Source: an uncultured Clostridia bacterium
GTDB taxonomy: Bacteria; Bacillota; Clostridia; TANB77; CAG-508
Assembly: GCA_947627265.1 (NCBI GenBank)
Contig: CANQVM010000005.1
Coordinates: 1 to 45,601, forward strand
Length of the DNA stretch: 45,601 bases
Reading direction: 5' to 3'
Part shown: positions 1 through 9,647 of the stretch, in pieces
Layout: the number at the start of each line of letters is the position of its first letter
Numbering within the stretch: the stretch's first letter is position 1
The notes under the pieces: model-generated
Told to the model about the DNA's origin: nothing
Databases searched by the model: none
What the model saw: only the letters and a program-made list of their open reading frames with translations
Made by a program: the position numbers and the translations under genes

Positions 1-331
1 TTTTTTTTATGATTGTATGTTCCTATGCACCATTACAACCTTATGGCTTATGTTCCTAAGTGTTTTACCTGCCATGTTGAATGCGTGGCGTTGATGGGTC
101 GTAAGGAAAGTTAAGAAACCGTTGATATTACTGCGTTACATCGTTTCAATAAAATTGAAAAAAAGCTATAAAATTAGCAAAAAATTAGTCAAAAATTGAC
201 CAGTTTGACATAATTAAAAACAACCTGGTTAAAGGTTGATTGGTCAAATTAAATAAAAAATAAGTTAAAGTTTTTCTCTAAATAAAGCATTTTTATGCTT
301 TATTTTTTTTGAAAAAAGATTTGGAGGTAAT

Positions 332-694
332 ATGAACGATTCAAAAATTAAAAATAAAATATATAAGATTAATGAAAAATCATTAAAGAAATTTGATGAA
401 ATAATAATGGATTCAATAATAGGATTAACTATTTATAATAAAGCTGATAAAGATATGTTACAAAGATTAACTTTGGCACATATCTCTTTTTTTATTGAAA
501 GTGATTTTAAAAAATTTGAAACTCTCTCAGATGAGGAAAAAGATTTGTATTGTAAAATTCTCTTTGATGGAATATATGAATTATTTGAAAACGATGAAGA
601 TAAAAGAGTTATTAAAGATTTAATAAAAATATTATATATTTTTTTAGATTGCTTTTCAGAGGTGAATTTGAGGGAGGTGATGCTAAAAGTATAA
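332..694 (+). CDS. hypothetical protein (120 aa)
   Basis: Intact ORF with RBS-like tttggaggt upstream; no family recognised. Confidence 0.6.
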   Translation: MNDSKIKNKIYKINEKSLKKFDEIIMDSIIGLTIYNKADKDMLQRLTLAHISFFIESDFKKFETLSDEEKDLYCKILFDGIYELFENDEDKRVIKDLIKILYIFLDCFSEVNLREVMLKV

Positions 695-795
695 TGAAAC
701 GCACAGAAGAAAAATTTTAATAAGGGATAGTTACTCTAGTTAGTTATGAAAATGCCACAAAATCGATTGTGGTGCGAAGTGAAAGGAAGGATTAT

Positions 796-1914
796 ATGAA
801 TAACTACAAAAGATATTTTTTAACTAGTGAATCTGTCACAGAAGGGCATCCAGATAAAGTATGCGATTATATTTCAGATTCAATCCTAGATGCTTGTTTA
901 GAACAAGATAAAAATTCGAGAGTAGCAGTAGAAACATTCATATCTAATGGACAAGTTTCTATTGCAGGACAAATAACATCAAATGCAAATATTGATATTG
1001 AAAAAATTACAAGAGAAAAATTGAAAGAAGTAGGTTACGATGATAAAGAAACAAGTATGGATTATAAAACTTGTAAAATTAATGTAAACATTGTTAAGCA
1101 AAGCAATGATATTGCAGTTGGAGTTGATGAAGGTGGAGCTGGAGATCAAGGAATAATGTTTGGTTATGCTTGTGATGAAACAGAAAGCCTAATGCCATAT
1201 GCAATAGATGTTGCTCACAAATTGGCTCATAGATTAGCTGAAGTAAGAAAAGAAGGAATAATTCCATATTTGAAATCAGATGGAAAAGTTCAAGTTACTG
1301 CAGAGTATTTGAATAACTATCCATTTAGAATAGATACAATATTGATTTCAACTCAACACGATGCAAATGCAGATATAGATGAGCTTGAAAATGATATAAT
1401 AGAAAAAGTAATCAAACCAGTTGTTGAGCCTGATATGATAGATATTGATACAAAATTTGTTATTAATCCAACAGGAAAATTTGTTATAGGAGGAGCTGTA
1501 GCAGATACTGGATTAACAGGAAGAAAAATTATTGTAGATACTTATGGAGGATATGCTCATCACGGAGGTGGAGCTTTTTCAGGAAAAGATGGAACAAAAG
1601 TTGATAGGTCAGCATCCTATATGTTAAGACATATTGCAAAATGTGTTGTTGCAAATGGATTAGCAAGAAAATGTGAAATACAAATTAGTTATGGTATAGG
1701 AATGAAAAATCCAATATCATTTTATATTGATTGTTTTGGAACAAATCGAATACCAGAAATTGATATTATAAATATAATTAAAGATACTTTCGATTTGACT
1801 CCTGAAGGAATCATTGATTATTTAAAATTAAAAGAACCGAATTATTCAAAGACTACTAATTATGGACATTTTGGTAGGGATGGATTTACTTGGGAAGAAT
1901 TAAAACAAATATGA
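796..1914 (+). CDS. metK: S-adenosylmethionine synthase
   Basis: MetK motifs: SESVTEGHPDKVCDYISDSILDA, GAGDQGIMFGYA, GGYAHHGGGAFSGKDGTKVDRSASY. ATG at 796 after gaaaggaagg. Confidence 0.96.
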   Translation: MNNYKRYFLTSESVTEGHPDKVCDYISDSILDACLEQDKNSRVAVETFISNGQVSIAGQITSNANIDIEKITREKLKEVGYDDKETSMDYKTCKINVNIVKQSNDIAVGVDEGGAGDQGIMFGYACDETESLMPYAIDVAHKLAHRLAEVRKEGIIPYLKSDGKVQVTAEYLNNYPFRIDTILISTQHDANADIDELENDIIEKVIKPVVEPDMIDIDTKFVINPTGKFVIGGAVADTGLTGRKIIVDTYGGYAHHGGGAFSGKDGTKVDRSASYMLRHIAKCVVANGLARKCEIQISYGIGMKNPISFYIDCFGTNRIPEIDIINIIKDTFDLTPEGIIDYLKLKEPNYSKTTNYGHFGRDGFTWEELKQI

Positions 1915-1915
1915 A

Positions 1916-1977
1916 AAGACTTGTTATTAGGTGTATGAAGAGTTAAAATCACACACCAATAGCAAGGTCTTTTTTTA
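1916..1977 (+). terminator. Rho-independent terminator after metK
   Basis: Inverted repeat aagacttgttattaggtgt...acaccaatagcaaggtctt followed by a T run. Confidence 0.8.
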
Positions 1978-1994
1978 TTGGAAAGGAAATTGCT

Positions 1995-2156
1995 ATGTTT
2001 AGTATAGGTTTTATAGTTGGAGCAATGATTGGAGGATTTATTGCAATAGCACTACATTGTATGGTGATAGTGGGAAAGGAAGAAGATAAAAAATGGGAGG
2101 AAGAGCAGATTACGAGGAACGAAGAAAAGCAAGACAAGAGACATACAGAAGATTAG
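1995..2156 (+). CDS. small membrane protein, DUF3789-like (53 aa)
   Basis: ATG after aaaggaaattgct; MFSIGFIVGAMIGGFIAIALHCMVIVGKEEDKKWEEEQ; typical small ICE protein. Confidence 0.6.
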   Translation: MFSIGFIVGAMIGGFIAIALHCMVIVGKEEDKKWEEEQITRNEEKQDKRHTED

Positions 2157-2837
2157 CACAAAAAGCAGAAGAAAAATCAAAGCAATATATGAATTCTAAT
2201 GCTAACAGAATTTTAGAAATGACACCTCGGTCAGCCAATAATTATTGGTCATCATTCAGAAAAGATGGCTAGGAGATTACACGAAAGAGCTTGGAAGGAC
2301 ATTGGAAAATCAATCGAAGAAGATAAGAAACAAAAGTATTATGAAGAAAAAGCAAAAGATATGAATAATTCAAATGTTATTTATAATGACGATCCAAATG
2401 CTGTAACAAAATTGAAAGAAAAGTTGGAATATTTAGAAAAGCAGAGAGCTCTTATAAAAGCAGATGAAGAACATCAACCTTGGCAACTTCAAAATATAGG
2501 AGCAAGGATAAGAGAAACAAAAAGAAGAATTGCAAGACTTGAAAATCTTGAAAAAATAGAATTTGAAGATAAGGAATTTGTTGGAGGAAAAGTTATTCAT
2601 AACAAGGAAATTAATAGAATTCAATTTCTATTTGATGAGAAACCAAATGAAGAAGTTAGAAATAATTTAAAACATAATGGTTTCCATTGGTCTAGAAATG
2701 AAGGGGCTTGGCAAAGAGAGTTTAACGAAAGAACAATAAAAGTTACTAATGCTTTAGTTAAAGATATGTTTGAAAAAGAAGAAACAAAAGAGGCAGAAAA
2801 TTTTGACCTCGAAGATGATGAAGAGGAAGAAATGTAG
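2093..2837 (+). CDS. DUF3560-like / polyvalent ICE protein, requires +1 frameshift at CGG 2228-2230
   Basis: Frame 1: MGGRADYEERRKARQETYRRLAQKAEEKSKQYMNSNANRILEMTP. Skipping C2228 gives GQPIIIGHHSEKMARRLHERAWKDIGKS..., the canonical DUF3560 continuation. C-terminal NNLKHNGFHWSRNEGAWQRE matches a common ICE/phage domain. Confidence 0.85.
2228..2231 (+). other. +1 frameshift site 1: CCT C GGT (P-G)
   Basis: 0-frame CGG TCA... reaches a TAG at 2271; the +1 frame continues the family sequence. Confidence 0.85.
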
Positions 2838-2928
2838 CTGTTTTTAAAGGTAAAACTACTCTACTAAAAAATGAAAGTGGCACAAAATCGATTCTCGTGC
2901 GAGAGAATTTTGAGGAGGAAAGTGAAAA

Positions 2929-3666
2929 ATGGGTTATTATAGTGACTTGCGATTGTGTTTAACAAAAAAAGATTATTTAGCAATAATGAAAAAGGATGAA
3001 AAAAATAGAAACTCTTGTAATTATATATTACACAAAGATGAGGCTTATGTTCGTGAATATACAAAGAATGGTGTTGATTGTGTTTTTATAAGAAGAGATA
3101 GTTTCAAATATTATAAAGAATTTAATGAAGTTCAAATGCTGGAAAAATACTTAAGCGAAACTAAAAGTGGATATGTATTTCTAAGAATTGGAGATGGATT
3201 TGATGATATAGAATATAGAAATACAGCTAAATATAAAGAGCTAGAAGCTCCATTTGAATTTATTAATCAAATAAGAAATCAAGCTATTAATGAAGTAAAA
3301 ATTAAAGATGCAAATTATGAAAAGACAGAAAAACAATGCGTTATTTTAAATACTGATGAAATAATAGATTATTGCAATGCAGATAAAAAAATGGTGGAAG
3401 ATATAAAGCAATGGTCACAAAGAGGTGTTCAATTCAAATTAGTATTAGATATAGATGCTAAAAAGGAAAATTCATCTGCGGAGATATATTTAAGAAAACC
3501 AGAAGATGAACAATACTTACTTTGGTCAGCAGGTAAAGTAAAAACAGAAACAGCATTAAACTTTATTGGATATCCAAATGTAGAAGTCTTTTTAGAAGAC
3601 TTAAATAAAGAAACACAAACTGAAGATGAGTCAGTTGTAGATGAGGAGGATGACGAGTTAGAATGA
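2929..3666 (+). CDS. hypothetical ICE protein (245 aa, acidic tail)
   Basis: Intact ORF with gaggaggaaag RBS. Confidence 0.75.
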   Translation: MGYYSDLRLCLTKKDYLAIMKKDEKNRNSCNYILHKDEAYVREYTKNGVDCVFIRRDSFKYYKEFNEVQMLEKYLSETKSGYVFLRIGDGFDDIEYRNTAKYKELEAPFEFINQIRNQAINEVKIKDANYEKTEKQCVILNTDEIIDYCNADKKMVEDIKQWSQRGVQFKLVLDIDAKKENSSAEIYLRKPEDEQYLLWSAGKVKTETALNFIGYPNVEVFLEDLNKETQTEDESVVDEEDDELE

Positions 3667-4217
3667 AAAATACAAACGTTACTATTAAAGATATACAAAT
3701 AGATTTAGAAGAACTTGATACAGAATATAGAGAGGCACTTGCAAAAGCACTTATGGATTTAAAATACATAAATAAATCTCCAGTAGAGATGCGTATGGGA
3801 ACAGAAGAAGAAAAAGAAGAACTGGATAGAGTTTATAAAAAAGATTTGAGACCATACCAAGTAGAAGAAATTATAAGATTTATTTCTAAAGAAATGAAAG
3901 AAGATTTTCAATTTGAAAGTTACAAACCTATAGAAGAAAAGTATCTTAAAATTGCAGAAGATAGTAAAGAAAAAAAGAAACCTAAATGTGCATTAATTGG
4001 ACAGGATGGAAACATTTTTAATCTAATGGGAATAGCATCAAGAACTTTAAAACATAATGGAATGCGAGAAGAATCTGAAGAGATGGTTAATAGAATTACC
4101 AACTCACATAGTTACTATGATGCGATTGCAATTATAGGAGAATATGTTGATATATCTGACAATGAATATGAAGATGAAGACGAGGAAGATTACTACGATG
4201 ACGAAGAATTTGAGTAA
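3663..4217 (+). CDS. hypothetical ICE protein (184 aa, acidic tail)
   Basis: Intact ORF overlapping the stop of the preceding gene (ATGA). Confidence 0.75.
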   Translation: MKNTNVTIKDIQIDLEELDTEYREALAKALMDLKYINKSPVEMRMGTEEEKEELDRVYKKDLRPYQVEEIIRFISKEMKEDFQFESYKPIEEKYLKIAEDSKEKKKPKCALIGQDGNIFNLMGIASRTLKHNGMREESEEMVNRITNSHSYYDAIAIIGEYVDISDNEYEDEDEEDYYDDEEFE

Positions 4218-4229
4218 AAATGCCTTTGA

Positions 4230-4385
4230 TTTTCGAGTGCAACAAAAGTGCACCCCATAATTTGAGAGTGGACTCGCTAAAAGCTACGCTTTTAGGCTGT
4301 TCACGGGAGTCGAGTAGACTCCCTGTTCCTGCAAAATTGCCTGAAGGCAATTTTGAACGACTGAAGTGGGGAGAAAGGAGAAAGT
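4230..4385 (+). ncRNA. structured intergenic region with three consecutive hairpins
   Basis: ctaaaagctacgcttttag; ggagtcgagtagactcc; caaaattgcctgaaggcaattttg; outer gcacccca...tggggag may pair. Confidence 0.5.
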
Positions 4386-4386
4386 T

Positions 4387-4851
4387 TTGGAGGTTGAAAG
4401 TAAACAAGAAAAGTTAGTAAGAATTGCAATTAATATTCCTGAAAGTAAAAGGGATATGATTCAAAAAGTTGTTGCAAAAAGTTCATATAATAATGTTTCA
4501 GAGTTTGTAAGAGAAGGAATTGATAAGGAATTAGATATTCAAATGTATAAAGATAATCTTGACTTTGTAATTAAAGAATTGAGCAAATTAATTGATATGA
4601 AATTAGATGGATTTATCAATTCTCAAAGAAAATTATATGCTAATAATGTAAGAATAAGTGCAGTAAATACTTATGCAGTTGGTGAAATGATGAAACGAAT
4701 ATTAGGTGATGAATTTCACAATGATTTTATTGGAATTGTAAAAAGTGCAAGAGAAAAAGCTAACTATTTTGTTAGTAGAAAAACAGAAGATATATCAAAA
4801 GAAGAACTTGCAGATTTTTATAGTATAGGTAATGTATATAGAAAAGAATAA
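4387..4851 (+). CDS. ribbon-helix-helix / MobC-like relaxosome accessory protein
   Basis: RIAINIPESKRDMIQKVVAKSSYNNVSEFVREGIDKEL, RHH-type N-terminus immediately upstream of relaxase operon. Exact start uncertain. Confidence 0.65.
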   Translation: MEVESKQEKLVRIAINIPESKRDMIQKVVAKSSYNNVSEFVREGIDKELDIQMYKDNLDFVIKELSKLIDMKLDGFINSQRKLYANNVRISAVNTYAVGEMMKRILGDEFHNDFIGIVKSAREKANYFVSRKTEDISKEELADFYSIGNVYRKE

Positions 4852-4888
4852 TTTAGATTATTAGAATCTAAATTGAAAGGATATCATT

Positions 4889-5221
4889 ATGAAAAGATAT
4901 GAAAGCATTATAATAATTAATCCTGAAATTGAAGAGGATGCAAAAAAAGAAAAAATAAAGCAATATAAAAATTATATAAAAGAATTAACTAATGCAAAAG
5001 TTGGAGTACAGGATTTAGGAAAGAAAACTTTAGCTTATGATATTAAAGGGCATAAACAAGGCTATTATGCAATATTTGATTGTGGTTGTACTCCTGAAAA
5101 TTTAAGAGAGTTAGAAAATAAATATAGGACAGATAAAGATGTAATAAAATTTATGGATATTGAACAAGATGAAAACTATTTTGAAGACGAAGATTCTGAA
5201 GAGGATGAACAAGAAATGTAA
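4889..5221 (+). CDS. ribosomal protein bS6-like paralog with acidic C-terminal tail
   Basis: MKRYESIIIINPEIEEDAKKEKIKQYKNYIKELTNAKVGVQDLGKKTLAYDIKGHKQGYYAIFDCGCTPENLRELENKYRTDKDVIKFMDI follows the bS6 pattern (KYE..FII.P, GKR.LAY.IK....GYY, LDR.LR.DE.V.R). Confidence 0.8.
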   Translation: MKRYESIIIINPEIEEDAKKEKIKQYKNYIKELTNAKVGVQDLGKKTLAYDIKGHKQGYYAIFDCGCTPENLRELENKYRTDKDVIKFMDIEQDENYFEDEDSEEDEQEM

Positions 5222-5224
5222 AAT

Positions 5225-6457
5225 ATGAGCAATTTAATTTTTATATTTAAAGCATATAATCCAAATAAGAGAAGTACATATTTTAAGCATAAAACCTACA
5301 CAGATTATATTGCAAATAGTGAATATGTAATTAGAAATGAAGGGACAACTCACGGATTATTTGGAATAGTAGATAAGTTTCCTAATATACAAAGTGAAGA
5401 AAACTTATCAAATATAATTAATTATATTGATGACTTGGCAAAAGCAAAAGTTCCAATATATAGAGGTTTGGTTTCGCTTACAGAATTTGATGCAGAGAGA
5501 TTAGGCTACTACGATCAAGAAAAGTGGAAAAAATTATTAGAAAATAGACTCCCAAGTATAGCAGAAAAATTAAATATAAAATTTAGTGATATGCAGTATT
5601 TAGGAGCAGTTCATTATGAGGATGGACATCCACATCTGCAGTTTTTTGTTTGGAGTAAAACTAATAGAAATTATTTTATTAAATATAAAGAAATTAATAA
5701 AATGAGGAATGAGTTTATAAATGATGTTTTTAGAGAAGACCTACTTCCAATATATCAAGATAAGGATTTGGCAAAGAAAAATATTACTGGCGAAAACTAT
5801 ATTTTGCAAGAGTTAAAGAAAGCAAATCTTGATGAAAAGTTTGTAAGGGATTTAATGAAATATCAAAAAAGTTCATTTCAAAATCATCGAGTAAGAAGTA
5901 TTTTAAAAGATGAAGAAATAAAAGAAGTAGTTGATGCAATGCTAATATTAAAAGATGAATTAAAAAATACAACAGGAAGTATTAAATATGAATATTTGAA
6001 AGCATATCCTGAAATACTTGCAAAGGTCAATGATATAGCAATTAGAATAATAGAGTTATCTCCACAATGTCAAAATGAAATTGATAAGTATATTAAGGCT
6101 AAACAAAAATTAGCAGAATTTAAATATACAGACAATGATAAACTTGAAGAGGAAAAACAGAAAATTGAGGAAGAGACTACAGAAGAAGTTATTAAATTAA
6201 TAGGAAATCAAATTTTAGATATTGAAAGAGCTTGGATAAATGAAAGAAATCCTAGTTTGACATTTATTAGAGCAAATAATGATACAAGAGATTTATTAGA
6301 TAGTATTTTAACTATATTAGAATTCCAAGCTAATGAACAAAATAGATACAATAAATTTTATGAATTACAATTAAAGAAACATTTGTCAAAACAAGCTAAA
6401 AAAGAACTTGCAAAATTAAAGCAAAATTCATCAGAATTCAATTGGGATGAATTCTAA
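5225..6457 (+). CDS. MobP3-like relaxase
   Basis: N-terminal relaxase with GAVHYEDGHPHLQFFVW (HxH metal motif) and ARLGYYDQEKW, located upstream of virD4. Confidence 0.8.
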   Translation: MSNLIFIFKAYNPNKRSTYFKHKTYTDYIANSEYVIRNEGTTHGLFGIVDKFPNIQSEENLSNIINYIDDLAKAKVPIYRGLVSLTEFDAERLGYYDQEKWKKLLENRLPSIAEKLNIKFSDMQYLGAVHYEDGHPHLQFFVWSKTNRNYFIKYKEINKMRNEFINDVFREDLLPIYQDKDLAKKNITGENYILQELKKANLDEKFVRDLMKYQKSSFQNHRVRSILKDEEIKEVVDAMLILKDELKNTTGSIKYEYLKAYPEILAKVNDIAIRIIELSPQCQNEIDKYIKAKQKLAEFKYTDNDKLEEEKQKIEEETTEEVIKLIGNQILDIERAWINERNPSLTFIRANNDTRDLLDSILTILEFQANEQNRYNKFYELQLKKHLSKQAKKELAKLKQNSSEFNWDEF

Positions 6458-6535
6458 TTGGAGGTGATGTATTTATAAAAATTTTAAAACGAAAGGAGGA
6501 ATTCAATTGCTGAATTGAAATAATAGGAGGCTACT

Positions 6536-8433
6536 ATAAAACGAGGAATATTATTAATAGTTGCTCTTATTTTTAGTGTATGGATTACAGCATATTTTTC
6601 TGTATCAATACATTTTATAATGAGCAATAATTTTGATAGCTTATTGCATATAAGTTTAGAATCAATAATTCAAACTATAGTAAATAATAAACCAGTGCTA
6701 ATAATCTTCATTATAAGTGAAGTAATTGTAGCATCTTTTTTATTATTTATTTCAAATAATAAAAAAAACATTTACCATAGTGAACAAGTTGCACTTACAC
6801 CAAAGATAAAAGTTCCAAAACCAGTTGGTCAAGGTCAATATGGAACAGGATGGTGGCTTAATAAAAAGGATTATGAAAAAGTTTTTGCCTGTAATGAAAT
6901 AGATAGAACTCAAGACTATAGTGAGGTCGAATTTTCTTCAGGTGGAATCATTACAAACTTTGAAAGAAAAGGAAATAAAGATAGAGTTTATTATATCAAA
7001 GATAATATTCATACATTATTAGTTGGAAGTTCAGGCTCTGGAAAAAGTAGGTCAATTATAATTCCAACAATTACAATGCTTGGATTAGCAGGCGAAAATA
7101 TTTTTATTTCTGATGTTAAGGGCGAGTTATATTTATATACTGCAGAAAAACTAAAAGAGCTTGGTTATAATGTGATTGCACTAGATTATATCAATTTTTT
7201 AAAGAGTAATTGGTACAATTATTTAGATATTATAATAAATGCAGTTGAAGATGATAATATACCTTTAGCAGAGAGTTTAGTTAGTGATATGGTTAATATT
7301 TTAGTGCAAAAAAATGATAAGACAGAGCCAATATGGACTAATGGAGAAATGTCTGTAATTAAGACTGCACTAATGGCAGTAATACTTGAAAACAAAGGCA
7401 ACAGAGAATTTCAAACATTACCTAATGCTTATTACTTTGTTGCCGAAATGTTCAAGATAAATAAAGACGGAAAAATGCCAATAGATTCATATATGGCAAA
7501 TAAGGATGCAAACGATCCTATTAAAAAGTTTTATGCAGTAGCACGGAACAGCCCCTAGTAAAACAAGAGGGAGTTTTGTTGCGGCAGCACTTTCTACACT
7601 ACAATTATTCATAAATGAATATGTTGCTAATTGTACACAAAAATCAGACTTTGATTTAAGGCAATTTGCAAGAGAAAAAACTGCAATTTATGTTTTACTA
7701 CCAGATGATAGAGAAACATATCATAAACTTGCTAGTTTGTTGGTACAACAAATTTATACAAGTTTAGTAGAATTAAGTAGACAAGAAGGTGGAGAGCTAC
7801 AAATAAGGATGAACTTTGTGTTAGATGAGTTTGCAAATTTCACTAAAATAGATACATTTCAAAGTATGTTAACAGTATCTAGAGGTAGAAACATAAGATT
7901 TATAATTTGTTTGCAAAGTTTTGCTCAAATTGAAGAAAAATATGGAAAAGAAGGAGCACAAAATATAATTGATAATTGTGCTTTGATATACTTAAAGACA
8001 GGCAATGTAGATACTGCAACTAAAATTTCAGAAAGACTTCGGAACTTATACAGCTCAAAGTTATGGTGAAAGTAGTAATTCTAATAATAAATTTGACAAA
8101 ACAAGTAGTAGTATGAGTTTAATTTCTAGAAAACTTTTAACACCAGATGAAGTGCTAAAAATAGAAAACCCATATGCTATTGTAATGTTAGCAGGAAAGC
8201 CACCTGCAATTACAACTATACCTGATATTTCAAAAATGTATTTTAACAGATTAAATGGTATGGGAACTAGAGAGGAAAACCAAAGATTAAGAATTAATAG
8301 AGAACTAAAGAGAGCCGAAAGACCAGTTAAAGAAATAAAAATTTGGAATATATGGGAGAGTACAGAAGAAAATAAGGAAATAAAGAAAATTGATTTTATT
8401 AAGGATAAAATCCAAAGGAACAAGGAAGAATGA
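6536..8433 (+). CDS. virD4: VirD4/TraG type IV coupling protein, requires two +1 frameshifts (CGG 7544 and CGG 8040)
   Basis: Walker A LLVGSSGSGKSRSIIIPTI, ISDVKGELY, LDEFANF. Fragments 6620-7558, 7737-8069 and 8113-8433 join perfectly by skipping C7544 (YAVA|GTAPSKTRGSFVAAALSTL) and C8040 (ISERL|GTYTAQSYGESS). Upstream in-frame extension KRGILLIVALIFSVWI begins at an ATA. Confidence 0.9.
7544..7547 (+). other. +1 frameshift site 2: GCA C GGA (A-G)
   Basis: 0-frame CGG AAC AGC CCC TAG; +1 frame GGA ACA GCC CCT AGT AAA = GTAPSK. Confidence 0.9.
8040..8043 (+). other. +1 frameshift site 3: CTT C GGA (L-G)
   Basis: 0-frame CGG AAC TTA TAC ... TGA; +1 frame GGA ACT TAT ACA GCT = GTYTA. Confidence 0.9.
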
Positions 8434-8783
8434 AAAAAAGTTTGAAAGTTGTTGGAAAGGTATTACTTGGTGTAATACTTTTTTTAAGTCCTCTAATAAG
8501 CCAGATTGTATTTGGAGCTTCACTTGATGATAGTGTTCTAGTAACTGGAACAAAAAATCTAGTTAATGCAATAATTAGTTGGCTTACAGGAATAGGCATA
8601 ACAATTTGTGGTGGATATTTTATATACTATGTATATTGCCTAAAAACAAATGATGAGGGCGAAAGAAGAAGGAATATTCAAAACATTAAAACCACATTAA
8701 TCGCAATGGTACTAATAACTTGTGGTTTAGCAGTAATCAACACTATCTTAAGTTTCTATCAAGCTGGAACAACTCCAGCGTAG
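8430..8783 (+). CDS. VirB2/TrbC-like pilin-type conjugation protein
   Basis: Signal-like N-terminus and two TM helices; located between virD4 and virB6; ATGA overlap. Confidence 0.7.
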   Translation: MKKSLKVVGKVLLGVILFLSPLISQIVFGASLDDSVLVTGTKNLVNAIISWLTGIGITICGGYFIYYVYCLKTNDEGERRRNIQNIKTTLIAMVLITCGLAVINTILSFYQAGTTPA

Positions 8784-8803
8784 TAGAGGGAGGTGGATAG
8801 TTA

Positions 8804-9647
8804 ATGACTGATATGCTTGTAGAATTGATTCAGAACTTTATAGGTGGCTCTGAATCAACATTGAATTCATTATTTAATGGGATGCTTAATTTAGTTTTCT
8901 ATATTGAAAGAGAACTAATGTATATACCTGAAGGAACTATGTTTACGAAGGCAAGAATAGATTTTAATCAAATTTACCAAGTTGTTTTCAATTTTGCTAC
9001 ATCGCTATTAGTTATTGTTTTTATTACAAAAGCAATTAAGACATATTTTTTAATGCGAGAACGGAGACAATGAACAAAATCCAATGCAGTTAGTTGTTGG
9101 AATGTTAAAAGCTGTTATTGTAATGATATGTTTTAGAGAAATATACACACTTGGTGTTGGAGTTGTTGAAGAATTCTTAAATTCTATATTGGGAGTTGTA
9201 GATGTTAATAAAATAAATTTAGCAGAGGCACTTTCAAATAACATTCAAGGTGGTATATTCACAGCAGTTGCTTGTTTGGTAATGCTCATTTGTTGGCTAT
9301 TACTGATATGTCAATTTATAATGAAGGGTATTGAATTACTAGTTATGAGAGTTGCAATTCCATTTGCTTGTATAGGACTTCTGAATTCAGATGGAGGGGT
9401 ATTCCCAGACTATGTTAGAAGTTTTCTAATGACAGCATTTACGGTGGTTATTCAATTAACTCTATTAAATATTTCAATAGCAACTATTATGATCAACAAA
9501 CTGATTTATGGTATAGCAATTGCAGTTGTGGCTGTAAATACTCCAGCTATAATGGGCAAATATATGGTTAAACCATCGGCAAGTCCATTAAGAGCATTAG
9601 GAAATTCAGCAAGAACAATGAGAGCATTGTTGCCAAGAGGACATTAA
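8804..9647 (+). CDS. VirB6/TrbL-like conjugal transfer membrane protein, requires +1 frameshift at CGG 9062
   Basis: Fragments 8804-9073 and 9084-9647 join by skipping C9062: YFLMRE|GDNEQNPMQLVVGMLKAVIVMICFREIY. Confidence 0.87.
9062..9065 (+). other. +1 frameshift site 4: GAA C GGA (E-G)
   Basis: 0-frame CGG AGA CAA TGA; +1 frame GGA GAC AAT GAA. Confidence 0.88.

Noticed and set aside
1-330. Terminal inverted repeats with the right end (ttgatgggtc versus ttgataggtc on the reverse strand of ~45410-45440)
   Set aside because: Only about 9 of 10 bases match in a short stretch with no consistent extension; large serine recombinase elements do not need TIRs. Att sites cannot be located without an empty-site comparison.
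4220-4417. 65-aa ORF across the hairpin region
   Set aside because: Translation of palindromic non-coding sequence; it overlaps the RHH gene in another frame.
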